NCBI GenBank assembly: GCA_902785925.1
Contig: CADAAI010000006.1
Location: forward strand, 1-64,000
DNA from: an uncultured Bacteroidales bacterium
GTDB lineage: Bacteria; Bacteroidota; Bacteroidia; Bacteroidales; Muribaculaceae
Reading direction: 5' to 3'
DNA: 64,000 nt
Part shown: piece after piece, positions 57,502 to 64,000 of the stretch
How the letters are laid out: every line of letters begins with the position of its first letter
Position numbering within the stretch: position 1 is the first letter of the stretch
Program-made: the position numbers and the translations under genes
Notes under the pieces: generated by a model
What the model saw: the letters and a program-made list of their open reading frames with translations, nothing else
What the model was told of the DNA's origin: nothing
Databases searched by the model: none

Positions 57502-57807
57502 ATGCAAGTAAAAATTTTGGATGAAGAGACAGGCCAGTCTCGTGAATTAACTCTTGATTTTGATGCCGAGGAGCTCAAAGTCGTTGACTATTCTGAGAAG
57601 GCAATTGTGGTGACTGGGAATACCAAGCTGTTCAAGACCGAGATTAAGAAGCTGGGAGGACGTTACAATCCTAGGCTCAAATGCGGTCAGGGCTGGGTAT
57701 TCAGTTCAAAGAAGCGTGACGAGGTTGAGGACCTAGTAAAGTGGATCAATCTGCTGCAAAAGCAGTTGTCGCTGGCTTCGCAGGACTATAAGCTTGATGT
57801 GAAGTGA
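57502..57807 (+). CDS. 101-aa conserved-looking cytoplasmic protein with a GGRYNPRLKCGQGWVFS motif
   Basis: The ATG at 57502 follows the -7 element; upstream in-frame codons overlap the promoter. There is no signal peptide or membrane segment. The centre (VTGNTKLFKTEIKKLGGRYN to GWVFSSKKRDEVEDLVKWI) matches from memory a small module found inside larger mobile-element and methylase-associated proteins, where it has the form LGGRFNPRL-GWIFSKK. Here it stands alone. I do not know its function. Confidence that it is a real gene is high because of promoter, composition and terminator. Confidence 0.7.
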   Translation: MQVKILDEETGQSRELTLDFDAEELKVVDYSEKAIVVTGNTKLFKTEIKKLGGRYNPRLKCGQGWVFSSKKRDEVEDLVKWINLLQKQLSLASQDYKLDVK

Positions 57808-57839
57808 TTATCACAACAAGGAGAGTCATCATTAAAAGG

Positions 57840-57882
57840 AAACAACCTTCAGCATCCATGTGGTGCTGAAGGTTGTTTTTTA
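57840..57882. terminator. Bidirectional terminator with a perfect 15-bp stem
   Basis: The arms 57840-57854 and 57864-57878 are fully complementary (AAACAACCTTCAGCA and its reverse complement) around a 9-base loop, with T-runs on both strands' exits. It lies between convergent genes. Confidence 0.92.
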
Positions 57883-57917
57883 CTGGGTTGATGCTTGCAG
57901 GCGCTCTAAAAACCGCG

Positions 57918-58376
57918 TTACCTCTTCTTTCCTCTCGAGAGCATTTGCTTCGAGAACTTGAGCTCAGCCTGCTTGAGTTGGAACATCTGCTTCTTTGAGA
58001 GAATCTTCGAGAATTTGTCGAAGTAACGTCCTTCAATTTCTCCTTCTTTCACTTTCACTTGCGACATTGCTCGTGCAGCATTTGCATAGTCCTGATCCGA
58101 TGCCTTGGTCGTGCTTGAGATTTTCTTAGCCTGCTCTCGCGCAGTGCGGTGCACAGCAAAAACCTCTTTCTCCATGGCCTCATAGAGTGGCATGAACTTT
58201 TCGCGCTGAGCTTGAGTCATCTCGGTTTGCTCGGCAATGAAGTCGTGCTTGTAGTCGAGCATTTCCTGAGTCCACTGGCTGCGGTTGGCATTGGTATGAT
58301 TTTTGTCCTTAGCCCATGCAGTGTTAAGGCTCAGCATCAGCATTGCTGCAATCGCTATGAAGGATATTCGTTTCAT
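57918..58376 (-). CDS. Spy/CpxP/ZraP-like periplasmic helical protein
   Basis: 152 aa with signal peptide MKRISFIAIAAMLMLSLNTAWA, then an all-helical, charged protein. An LTxxQ-like motif (EMTQAQREKFMPLYEAME, about 52-69) is followed by a second (ILSKKQMFQLKQAE, about 126-139), the pattern of the Spy/CpxP/CnrX hook-like fold. It ends in basic residues (RGKKR). Third gene of an operon with an ECF sigma factor and a membrane protein, so it is a candidate periplasmic sensor or chaperone of that system. Confidence 0.7.
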   Translation of the reverse strand: MKRISFIAIAAMLMLSLNTAWAKDKNHTNANRSQWTQEMLDYKHDFIAEQTEMTQAQREKFMPLYEAMEKEVFAVHRTAREQAKKISSTTKASDQDYANAARAMSQVKVKEGEIEGRYFDKFSKILSKKQMFQLKQAELKFSKQMLSRGKKR

Positions 58377-58422
58377 TCTCTCGTGATTTCAAAAACAGTT
58401 AATGTAAACAAAGAGTGACGTG

Positions 58423-58821
58423 TCACGGCATTGCAACGGTTGTTGCGCTTTCATCCATTTCGACCGAGTCTTCATAGGTCATAATGTCGTAGTCGCTGAC
58501 GGCTCCAAAGTCCATCAAGTCTTCGGCATTCTTTTCTACAGTGACTCCTGCCGAGATATTGGCTGCACGCTGTTCACCGGTTGCGCTCGACTTCCCTAAA
58601 GAGAAGATGTTCATCATTAGCCATACACCGGCAAACATTGCTGCCATGTAGATGAAAGGCCTGATGCGCACCCACATCGTAGGCGTCTCCTCCTCGGTGA
58701 TTTTTACCTCAGGAAGCGAAGCTGCCATCTTTGCGTTGAAATCGTTGAAGAAATTCTCAGGGACTTTAAATCCCGGATCCTTACCCAGCTTTTCTAATAT
58801 TTTAGAATTTTCGTTTTTCAT
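58423..58821 (-). CDS. Single-pass membrane protein, candidate anti-sigma factor
   Basis: 132 aa; the ATG at 58821 is used rather than the longer frame, which would overlap the sigma gene's 3' end. Residues 1-53 are cytoplasmic and predicted helical (ILEKLGKDPGFKVPENFF), 55-74 is one transmembrane helix (FIYMAAMFAGVWLMMNIF), and 75-132 is an acidic periplasmic tail (AEDLMDFGAVSDYDIMTYED). There is no zinc-binding HxxxCxxC. Topology and position right behind the sigma gene suggest an anti-sigma factor; this is inference. Confidence 0.6.
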   Translation of the reverse strand: MKNENSKILEKLGKDPGFKVPENFFNDFNAKMAASLPEVKITEEETPTMWVRIRPFIYMAAMFAGVWLMMNIFSLGKSSATGEQRAANISAGVTVEKNAEDLMDFGAVSDYDIMTYEDSVEMDESATTVAMP

Positions 58822-58854
58822 TACAACTTTTTGACTACAATAACACAAAAAGGT

Positions 58855-59415
58855 TTAATCATTGTTCTCAAAAAATGTCTCGATTTTCTTCAACGCATGA
58901 TGAAAAGACGCCTTGAGCGCACCAACCGAGGTGCCAAGGATTTCGCTCATGTCTTCATACTTCATCTCGTCGTAGTAACGCATGTTAAAAACCAGGCGCT
59001 GCTTCTCGGGCAGAGTGGCAATGGCACGCTGCAGTTTTGCCTGTGCTTCGTCGCCGTCGAAGTATCGGTCGGCCTCGAGGTTGTTGACAAGGAAGGAGTC
59101 GTCATCATCGAGCGAAATGTTGTTCTGTACCTTCTTCTTGTTGATGAAGGTGATTGACTCGTTGATGGCAATCTTGTAGAGCCACGTCGAGAGCTTGGCG
59201 TCGCCACGGAAGTTGTCGATGTTGGTCCAAGCCTTGATAAAGGTGTTTTGGAGCACATCGTTGGCGTCGTCGTGGTCGATTACCATGCGACGAATCTGCC
59301 AATACAACTGTTCGGAATAGTGTTCAATCACTTTCCCGAAAGCTGTGCGGCAGGTGTCCTGCTTGTGCAGCTGCTCGATAATCTCAGATTCGTCGTATTT
59401 TACTCGTGTTGCCAT
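58855..59415 (-). CDS. ECF-type RNA polymerase sigma factor
   Basis: 186 aa with sigma-70 region 2 (YSEQLYWQIRRMVIDHDDANDVLQ, then FIKAWTNIDNFRGDAKLSTWL) and region 4 (LPEKQRLVFNMRYYDEMKYE, EILGTSVGALKASFHHALKK), joined by an acidic linker (DDDDSF). No region 1 or 3, so ECF class. It would redirect polymerase to envelope or stress genes. Followed 33 bases later by the membrane protein and then the Spy-like gene. Confidence 0.93.
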   Translation of the reverse strand: MATRVKYDESEIIEQLHKQDTCRTAFGKVIEHYSEQLYWQIRRMVIDHDDANDVLQNTFIKAWTNIDNFRGDAKLSTWLYKIAINESITFINKKKVQNNISLDDDDSFLVNNLEADRYFDGDEAQAKLQRAIATLPEKQRLVFNMRYYDEMKYEDMSEILGTSVGALKASFHHALKKIETFFENND

Positions 59416-59434
59416 CAGTTTTAAAAAAGCGCCT

Positions 59435-59468
59435 CAAAGTTACTGATTTTTTTTCACTTCACGGCAAA
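59435..59468 (-). promoter_or_regulatory. Promoter of the sigma-factor operon
   Basis: Minus strand: TTTG (59468-59465), 22-base spacer, TAACTTTG (59442-59435). It is a housekeeping-type promoter with a slightly long spacer; no autoregulatory ECF motif is seen. Confidence 0.55.
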
Positions 59469-59483
59469 AAACACCAATTAATT

Positions 59484-59525
59484 ATAAAAAAACACCTGCA
59501 CAATGATATTTTGCACAGGTGTTTT
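59484..59525 (-). terminator. Terminator of the lipoprotein gene at 59544
   Basis: AAAACACCTG (59489-59498) pairs with CAGGTGTTTT (59516-59525); on the minus strand a T-run follows the stem. Confidence 0.8.
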
Positions 59526-59543
59526 GTGTGTGGAATTAATTGG

Positions 59544-60338
59544 TTACTGGGCAAACTGTGTACCGGTGATAGAGCCACTGTACTTTTCGTCCATGGTGAA
59601 AGTGGCGTTTACTACGCGGCCGTTTCCTGTAACGTTAGCTTGGAAACTGTTAAGTTTGTAGGTCTTGTCGGTTGATTCTTTTTCGGAATCCAAAGTAACC
59701 ACAAATCCGTTGGCTGTAGCGGTAGCTTTGAGGTCGCGGAAGTAGATCTCGTTGATTGTTCCACTATTGGTGCTCAAAGTGAAGTTTCCTAAACCAAGAA
59801 CAGCGCTCATGTTGTCAGGATTGATAACGATAATCATTGCTGCATTTTTGCTCTCTACTGGAGTTGCATTCTCCTGTTCGGTATTTGTAACCGTGATAGT
59901 GGTGTAGGGGAAGAACAAGTCGGCATTTGAGCTCACAAAATAAGTTCCAGCAACGATGAATTCAATGTGCATTGTGCCATTGTTTGGATTGTAGAGACCT
60001 TTGAAGTTGGTGATACCATTTCCAGCGTTAGCAGACTCGAAAGTATAGCAGCCAAGCTCATTGTCGCTTTTGAGGGGAGCATTAGTGACGTTAATATTTG
60101 CCACGTTTCCTGCGCTCATAGGTACTGCATAGCTGAGGGTGATGGTGTTTTCAGTGTAGTTCCATTCTACTGAAATGAGAGAGGAAGAAACCTTCTCGGA
60201 CTGACCCTCACCGATGTTTACCACGTTGTTAAGCACATCAGCCTGAAGCTTTGTGATTGCTGAGTCTTTATCATCGCTACAAGCTGTTGATGCGAGTACC
60301 AGCAATGCTAATGTGAAGATTGAAAAAACTTTTCTCAT
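59544..60338 (-). CDS. Bacteroidetes lipoprotein of unknown function (DUF4840-like)
   Basis: 264 aa with an SPII signal (LVLASTACSDDKDS, Cys20). The body is beta-rich with two similar halves: VEWNYTENTITLSYAVPMSA and the later FTLSTNSGTINEIYFRDLKA, each with alternating strands. It resembles DUF4840-type lipoproteins, but this is uncertain. It lies downstream of the receptor-lipoprotein pair on the same strand, with its own promoter-like region. Confidence 0.65.
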   Translation of the reverse strand: MRKVFSIFTLALLVLASTACSDDKDSAITKLQADVLNNVVNIGEGQSEKVSSSLISVEWNYTENTITLSYAVPMSAGNVANINVTNAPLKSDNELGCYTFESANAGNGITNFKGLYNPNNGTMHIEFIVAGTYFVSSNADLFFPYTTITVTNTEQENATPVESKNAAMIIVINPDNMSAVLGLGNFTLSTNSGTINEIYFRDLKATATANGFVVTLDSEKESTDKTYKLNSFQANVTGNGRVVNATFTMDEKYSGSITGTQFAQ

Positions 60339-60374
60339 AGTCGTGTTATTAAGTTGTTAATATTATCATTAAAG

Positions 60375-60404
60375 AATAATGTGCCACAAAAGTAGCACAT
60401 TATT
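60375..60404 (-). promoter_or_regulatory. 10-bp palindrome bracketing a -7 element (candidate operator)
   Basis: AATAATGTGC (60375-60384) and GCACATTATT (60395-60404) are perfect inverted repeats; the 10 bases between them contain TACTTTTG (minus strand 60394-60387), a -7 match. No clear -33 is present. A repressor or activator dyad over the promoter is one reading; it could also be the terminator of the upstream lipoprotein gene. Confidence 0.5.
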
Positions 60405-60464
60405 TTATAATAGGTGTGATATTTAAACTTAATTAGTAAAAATATAGTTAATTGTTGACTGTTG

Positions 60465-61427
60465 TCAATGGATTGGGTTGCTGGCTGGTCCGTTGTTCCA
60501 AAGGTAGAGGTTGTTGTTGGGGGCAGTGCTGTAATGCTCTCCACCATGGGCGTTGAAGTAAATGGCATGATATCCAATAGCAATGTTGAGTACACTTTTG
60601 AAGTTTGTGACCACGAGTGCAGGATAGGGTGTTGCCTGATCGAGGTTTTCTCCTGTGTAGTAGATGGGCACAATATTGTCGCCAGTGAGTTTGATTACAG
60701 GCTCGGCACCGTTGTCTTCAATGTCATCAACATCAGTGAGTTCTGAATAATCTAGAGTGGTGAATTCCACATCGAGATTTGGAATTGATATTTTCTTGAG
60801 CACTGGGCTAGTAGCGCCACCCACTGTGAACTGAACGTTGTAGATAAAGACTTCGGCCTTTCTGTTGGCGACGTCAATCTTGTAAGTGTAGTAGAGTTCG
60901 CTTGGTACTGTGTAGTCGTTGTCTGTAACACGTGAGCTCACGGTGGAGTTGCACACAAGCACGCGCCAGGTGCCATTGACGGTGTAGTCGAGCGAGTACA
61001 CGTTGTTCTTCTTGTCGACGTAGCCCCTTACATTGGTGAGTTTGTATTTTGCGTTTTCTTCGCCAGTCTCGGGGTCGTAGAACTTCACGCTCTCGGCTTT
61101 GAAACGCACGAAGTTGTCGTCAAATGCACTAGCCTTGATGTCCTCCATGCGGAACGATACCTTGAAGGGCATGTGGGTGTCGAACTGCACGCCTTGTGCC
61201 AGCACACTCACGGTAGCTTCATTTTTAGTGCGCTCGATGTTGAAGGTGTAGTCGGCAGTCTCAACATAGTTGGTTGTGTTGTCAGCTGCTTTAATTGTCC
61301 AGTTAATCAGGTCTTTGCCCTGAATGGTCTCTTTTACTGATTGCTCTTGGTTAGGCTCGTCATCGGTGCACGAGGCGAACGCGAGCGCTGTTGCCACTAG
61401 GGCAAGTGATAATAAAATTTTCTTCAT
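60465..61427 (-). CDS. Lipoprotein partner of the TonB-dependent receptor
   Basis: 320 aa with an SPII signal (LAFASCTDDEPNQ, Cys20) followed by acidic residues that favour surface display in Bacteroidetes. The body is beta-rich (VETADYTFNIERTKNEATVS, YSLDYTVNGTWRVLVC). The C-terminal third ends IGYHAIYFNAHGGEHYSTAP, with a His-rich patch that could bind metal or ligand. I do not recognise the family. It starts 18 bases after the receptor gene, so the two are co-transcribed. Confidence 0.72.
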   Translation of the reverse strand: MKKILLSLALVATALAFASCTDDEPNQEQSVKETIQGKDLINWTIKAADNTTNYVETADYTFNIERTKNEATVSVLAQGVQFDTHMPFKVSFRMEDIKASAFDDNFVRFKAESVKFYDPETGEENAKYKLTNVRGYVDKKNNVYSLDYTVNGTWRVLVCNSTVSSRVTDNDYTVPSELYYTYKIDVANRKAEVFIYNVQFTVGGATSPVLKKISIPNLDVEFTTLDYSELTDVDDIEDNGAEPVIKLTGDNIVPIYYTGENLDQATPYPALVVTNFKSVLNIAIGYHAIYFNAHGGEHYSTAPNNNLYLWNNGPASNPIH

Positions 61428-61445
61428 GATTTTATTGTTGTTTAG

Positions 61446-63671
61446 TTAGATATTTATTCTTAGGGTAGCACCTAGCATTCTTTCACGTCCACGTTGCAGG
61501 AACTCGTGGCTAATCGATACAAAGTAGAACGTGTTGTAGAGTGTGTCGGTGAGATTTTGGCCCCACAGCTGCAGCGAGTAATGCTTGCCTGCTAGGGTTA
61601 TGCTACTTCCCAGCAGGGCATAGAAAGGCTGACGCAGGGTGTTGGCCTCGTTCCAATATATCTCGCCTGTGCCTTTGAGGCTGGCGTCGAGGGTGATGCT
61701 CTGTGCCCAGTCGCTGCCACCTTTAAAGTTGTAGGTGTAGAACGCTTGAGCAAAGAGTGTGTGCTGTGGGCAGTAGGGCACATGTTTATCCTTGTAATCG
61801 GCCTTGCCGTCGTTGTAGCGAATGAAGCGAGCGTCGCAGTAGCCGTAACTCAGGTTCATGCCTAGATTGTCGGTGAAGTTGACGCTCATGCACGCCTCAG
61901 CTCCCACGCTGCGGGTCTTGCCAGCGTTGGTCATGATGCGGCCTGTGGTAGTGCCATCGGGGAAGATGGTCATCTGTCGGTCGCGGCAGTCGATGTAGAA
62001 CAATGCAAGATCGCCCCTGACGCGGCGGTTGGCGCTCTCGAAGTGGCCACCCAGCTCGTAGTTCCATGCCTTCTCGGGCTTGTAGCCCACGATGTCGTTG
62101 ATGTCGTAGGCTGCGCCTATGCCCATGATGCCCATAAGGCGCTGCTGGAGCACGTCGCTGAACATCTGGGTGTTGAATCCGCCTGCCTTATAGCCCTTGC
62201 TCACGCTGGCATAGATGCTCGACTCGCCAGTCGTGGGCAGGTGATAGGTTATGCTGAATTTGGGCAGTAGTTCGGTGAAGTGTTTGCTCAGGCTGCCACC
62301 GTCATCGATGTCGATGTTATTGCTGTGAAAGACCTCACCGGTGGCAGCGTCCATCACTCTATAGCCGGTGTGGGTCTCGCTGTGGTGGTTGAGCGATGCG
62401 TGCTCATAGTCGAGTCGCAGTCCGGCGGTGAAAGTGAAGCGCTTCCAGTCATAGCTCGACTGGTGGTAAAGCGCTACTCCCCAAGTGGGATTGGTGAAAC
62501 GGCTGCCAAGCACGAAGCTGCGCTCGTTCCAAACCACGGGGTAGTAGGGGTTGACACTGTTGATGTGATCCTCAATGAGCCGCGCGATACCTGTATCCTT
62601 GAAGGTGACGGGAGCATCCATCTTGTAGCGGCGGTAAAAGCCGAAGGCGCCCACGAGCCACTTATAGGCGCGGCTATTGTGACCACGTGCCACCACGTCT
62701 TGTGTCACGGCATGCTCACGGCGATCCTGGGTGAGGGTGAAATAGGGCAGGGGCGTGAAGTCCTGATCGAGGGTCATGTTGTCATCAATATACTGATAGC
62801 TGGTAATGCTCGAGAGCGACCAGCTGTCGAATCGCTTGGTGATGGTCAATCCGTCCATAATGCTGGTGCGGCGGTAGAAGCAGGTGTCGTTGTAGGCTAT
62901 CTGTCCAGTCTCGACCCACTCGTAGGGGTAACCGCCCTGACGGCTGATGGATGCACTAAGGGTGTTGCTGAGCATTAGCGACGATGAGGGCTGCCACACG
63001 AGCTTTAGGCGTCCTGTGCCTTGGCGTTCCCAGTCGCATTTCTTGCCGTTATATTGGTTGGTGTATTGACCATTGGTCGATGTGTAGTAGATGCCGCCAG
63101 CTATGCCCAGTTTGTCGTTGATGCGGGCGTAGTGGCTTGCTCCAATCTTCAGGCTCATGTGCGACGCCATCTCGGCAATGATGCGAGTGCCTTGCCACTG
63201 CATGGGCGAAAGGGTGTACACGTTCATAAGTCCGCCCATCGTGTTTCGTCCATATAGAGTGCTCTGCGGACCGCGAAACATCTCCACGCGCGAGATATCT
63301 GCGATGTCGAAGTCATAGTTCTCCTTGCACATCACCGGCACATTGTCGATGTTGAGGCCCATTGATGGCTGGTCGATGCGCGCACCTAAGCCACGAACGT
63401 AGATTGTAGAGGTCATGCGACTACCGTAGTCGGGCAGGAAGAAGTTGGGCACGAGGTCGCTCACGCCACGCACCGTGACGATGCCGTTGCGCTCCACTTC
63501 GCTCTTGTCGAGCATAGTGCTTGCCGTGGTTAGGTCGATTGTGGTTCCTTGCTTGATGGCAGTTACGCTCACATCGTCGAGGGTCACAGTGTCGATAACG
63601 GCCTCATTGTCGGTCGCCCACATCGGCAGGGTGGAGGATATGATAGTTAATATTAACAGCAGTTTTTTCAC
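61446..63671 (-). CDS. TonB-dependent outer-membrane receptor (non-SusC)
   Basis: 741 aa from the GTG at 63671, which gives signal peptide (M)KKLLLILTIISSTLPMWA. A more upstream TTG is ruled out because it is the -33 box. The plug (about 45-160) has LDDVSVTAIKQG, IYVRGLGARIDQPSMG, DIADISRVEMFRGPQSTLYG and NTMGGLMNVYTLSP. The barrel ends YFVSISHEFLQRGRERMLGATLRINI. There is no N-terminal CarboxypepD domain and no SusD, so it looks like a siderophore, vitamin or small-ligand receptor. A lipoprotein follows 18 bases downstream. Confidence 0.92.
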   Translation of the reverse strand: MKKLLLILTIISSTLPMWATDNEAVIDTVTLDDVSVTAIKQGTTIDLTTASTMLDKSEVERNGIVTVRGVSDLVPNFFLPDYGSRMTSTIYVRGLGARIDQPSMGLNIDNVPVMCKENYDFDIADISRVEMFRGPQSTLYGRNTMGGLMNVYTLSPMQWQGTRIIAEMASHMSLKIGASHYARINDKLGIAGGIYYTSTNGQYTNQYNGKKCDWERQGTGRLKLVWQPSSSLMLSNTLSASISRQGGYPYEWVETGQIAYNDTCFYRRTSIMDGLTITKRFDSWSLSSITSYQYIDDNMTLDQDFTPLPYFTLTQDRREHAVTQDVVARGHNSRAYKWLVGAFGFYRRYKMDAPVTFKDTGIARLIEDHINSVNPYYPVVWNERSFVLGSRFTNPTWGVALYHQSSYDWKRFTFTAGLRLDYEHASLNHHSETHTGYRVMDAATGEVFHSNNIDIDDGGSLSKHFTELLPKFSITYHLPTTGESSIYASVSKGYKAGGFNTQMFSDVLQQRLMGIMGIGAAYDINDIVGYKPEKAWNYELGGHFESANRRVRGDLALFYIDCRDRQMTIFPDGTTTGRIMTNAGKTRSVGAEACMSVNFTDNLGMNLSYGYCDARFIRYNDGKADYKDKHVPYCPQHTLFAQAFYTYNFKGGSDWAQSITLDASLKGTGEIYWNEANTLRQPFYALLGSSITLAGKHYSLQLWGQNLTDTLYNTFYFVSISHEFLQRGRERMLGATLRINI

Positions 63672-63676
63672 AGGTG

Positions 63677-63707
63677 CAAAAGTACATATTTTTTTCAAAT
63701 CCCACAA
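63677..63707 (-). promoter_or_regulatory. Promoter directly in front of the TonB receptor gene
   Basis: Minus strand: TTG (63707-63705), 20-base spacer, TACTTTTG (63684-63677), then only five bases (CACCT) before the GTG start. The predicted transcription start falls at or next to the GTG. Confidence 0.8.
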
Positions 63708-63756
63708 TCACAACATGTAGTGATAAAATGGTTAGAAGAAATGCCGAAGTTGTTGC

Positions 63757-63789
63757 AAAAAACAAGGACGACCATTGAGGCCGTCCTTG
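63757..63789 (-). terminator. Terminator of the SH3-domain gene
   Basis: CAAGGACG (63763-63770) pairs with CGTCCTTG (63782-63789), extended by inner pairs; on the minus strand a six-T run follows directly. Confidence 0.85.
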
Positions 63790-63809
63790 ATAATGCGTTT
63801 TTTCAGCAA

Positions 63810-64000
63810 TTAGAGGTGCTGTGAGATGCGGCTGCGATAAACGTAGCCCAGATAGTTTCCGTCTTCGTCGTAGACTTTAACCCATTTTGACTTAGTCTTT
63901 TCGAAAAGGACATCGGTGCTCACGGCCAGCCGGCATACAATGCCATAATTAGTGCCGGGACCTTTGCGCACGTTTACATAGTCGTCATGGGGGTCAACGA
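63810..64000 (-). CDS. C-terminal end of an SH3-domain protein (5' end outside window)
   Basis: On the minus strand the frame is open from the window edge to the TAA at 63812-63810, giving about 62 residues. They contain an SH3b-type domain: DDYVNVRKGPGTNYGIV, then KWVKVYDEDGNYLGYVYRSR. Bacterial SH3 domains commonly bind cell-wall or surface polymers. The rest of the protein is not visible. A terminator follows, confirming the 3' end. Confidence 0.7.
   Translation of the reverse strand, partial: VDPHDDYVNVRKGPGTNYGIVCRLAVSTDVLFEKTKSKWVKVYDEDGNYLGYVYRSRISQHL

Noticed and set aside
63672..63707. TTG start for the TonB receptor
   Set aside because: The TTG is the -33 box of the promoter; the GTG at 63671 gives a proper signal peptide.

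Overview
The window looks like chromosomal DNA of an anaerobic gut-type Bacteroidota, most likely order Bacteroidales (Muribaculaceae or Prevotellaceae-like; this placement is inference). The evidence is: promoters of the Bacteroidetes form TTG-N19-20-TAnnTTTG in front of many genes; almost no Shine-Dalgarno sites; SPII lipoproteins and large exported repeat proteins; families largely restricted to Bacteroidetes (DUF4270, DUF5106, OMP beta-barrel families, a short GT5-type 'glycogen/starch synthase'); and a ferredoxin-dependent 2-oxoacid oxidoreductase operon typical of anaerobes. No phage, insertion sequence, CRISPR array or rRNA was found.

Layout. 1-1400: the 3' end of an HTH regulator, then a 1 kb non-coding stretch built around a 306-bp tandem duplication. 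1.4-10 kb: YARHG-domain exported protein, ligA, GH53 endo-galactanase, SpoU-type RNA methyltransferase, a lipoprotein, a MATE exporter and a dus tRNA-dihydrouridine synthase. 10-22.5 kb: three consecutive giant exported proteins made of chitobiase-C-like, carbohydrate-module-like and divergent InlB-type repeats. The first two share a C-terminal module; the third is broken by two frameshifts, one of them an exact 11-bp tandem duplication. 22.7-25 kb: a large outer-membrane beta-barrel protein behind an ECF-like promoter. 25-34.5 kb: a 55-aa membrane protein, dxs, trkA, trkH, ftsK, a LolA-like protein and trxB, all co-directional. 34.5-42.5 kb: DedA-like protein, a papain-like hydrolase, rpsO, a pseudouridine synthase with a long Gly/Tyr/Gln/Arg-repeat N-terminus, asnS, an OMP, a GT5-only protein, a DUF4270 lipoprotein and tRNA-Thr(CGT). 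42.7-52 kb: DUF5106 thioredoxin-like protein, DoxX, mnmA, DUF151 nuclease, nucleoside permease, rsmE, kdsA, a TPR protein and a GntP permease. 52-55 kb: a four-gene korDABC-type operon. 55-60 kb: GH31 glycosidase, a small orphan protein, and an ECF sigma factor / membrane anti-sigma candidate / Spy-like periplasmic protein operon. 60-64 kb: two lipoproteins, a TonB-dependent receptor that appears to be translated from a leaderless GTG, and the 3' end of an SH3-domain protein.

Most of the window is core metabolism and housekeeping. The accessory, potentially novel content is the three-gene giant repeat-protein cluster, the tandem non-coding repeat, the sigma/anti-sigma/Spy triad, the receptor-lipoprotein unit, and the disordered RNA-modifying enzyme. 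All functional calls rest on reading the sequence and on recall of families; no search was run.
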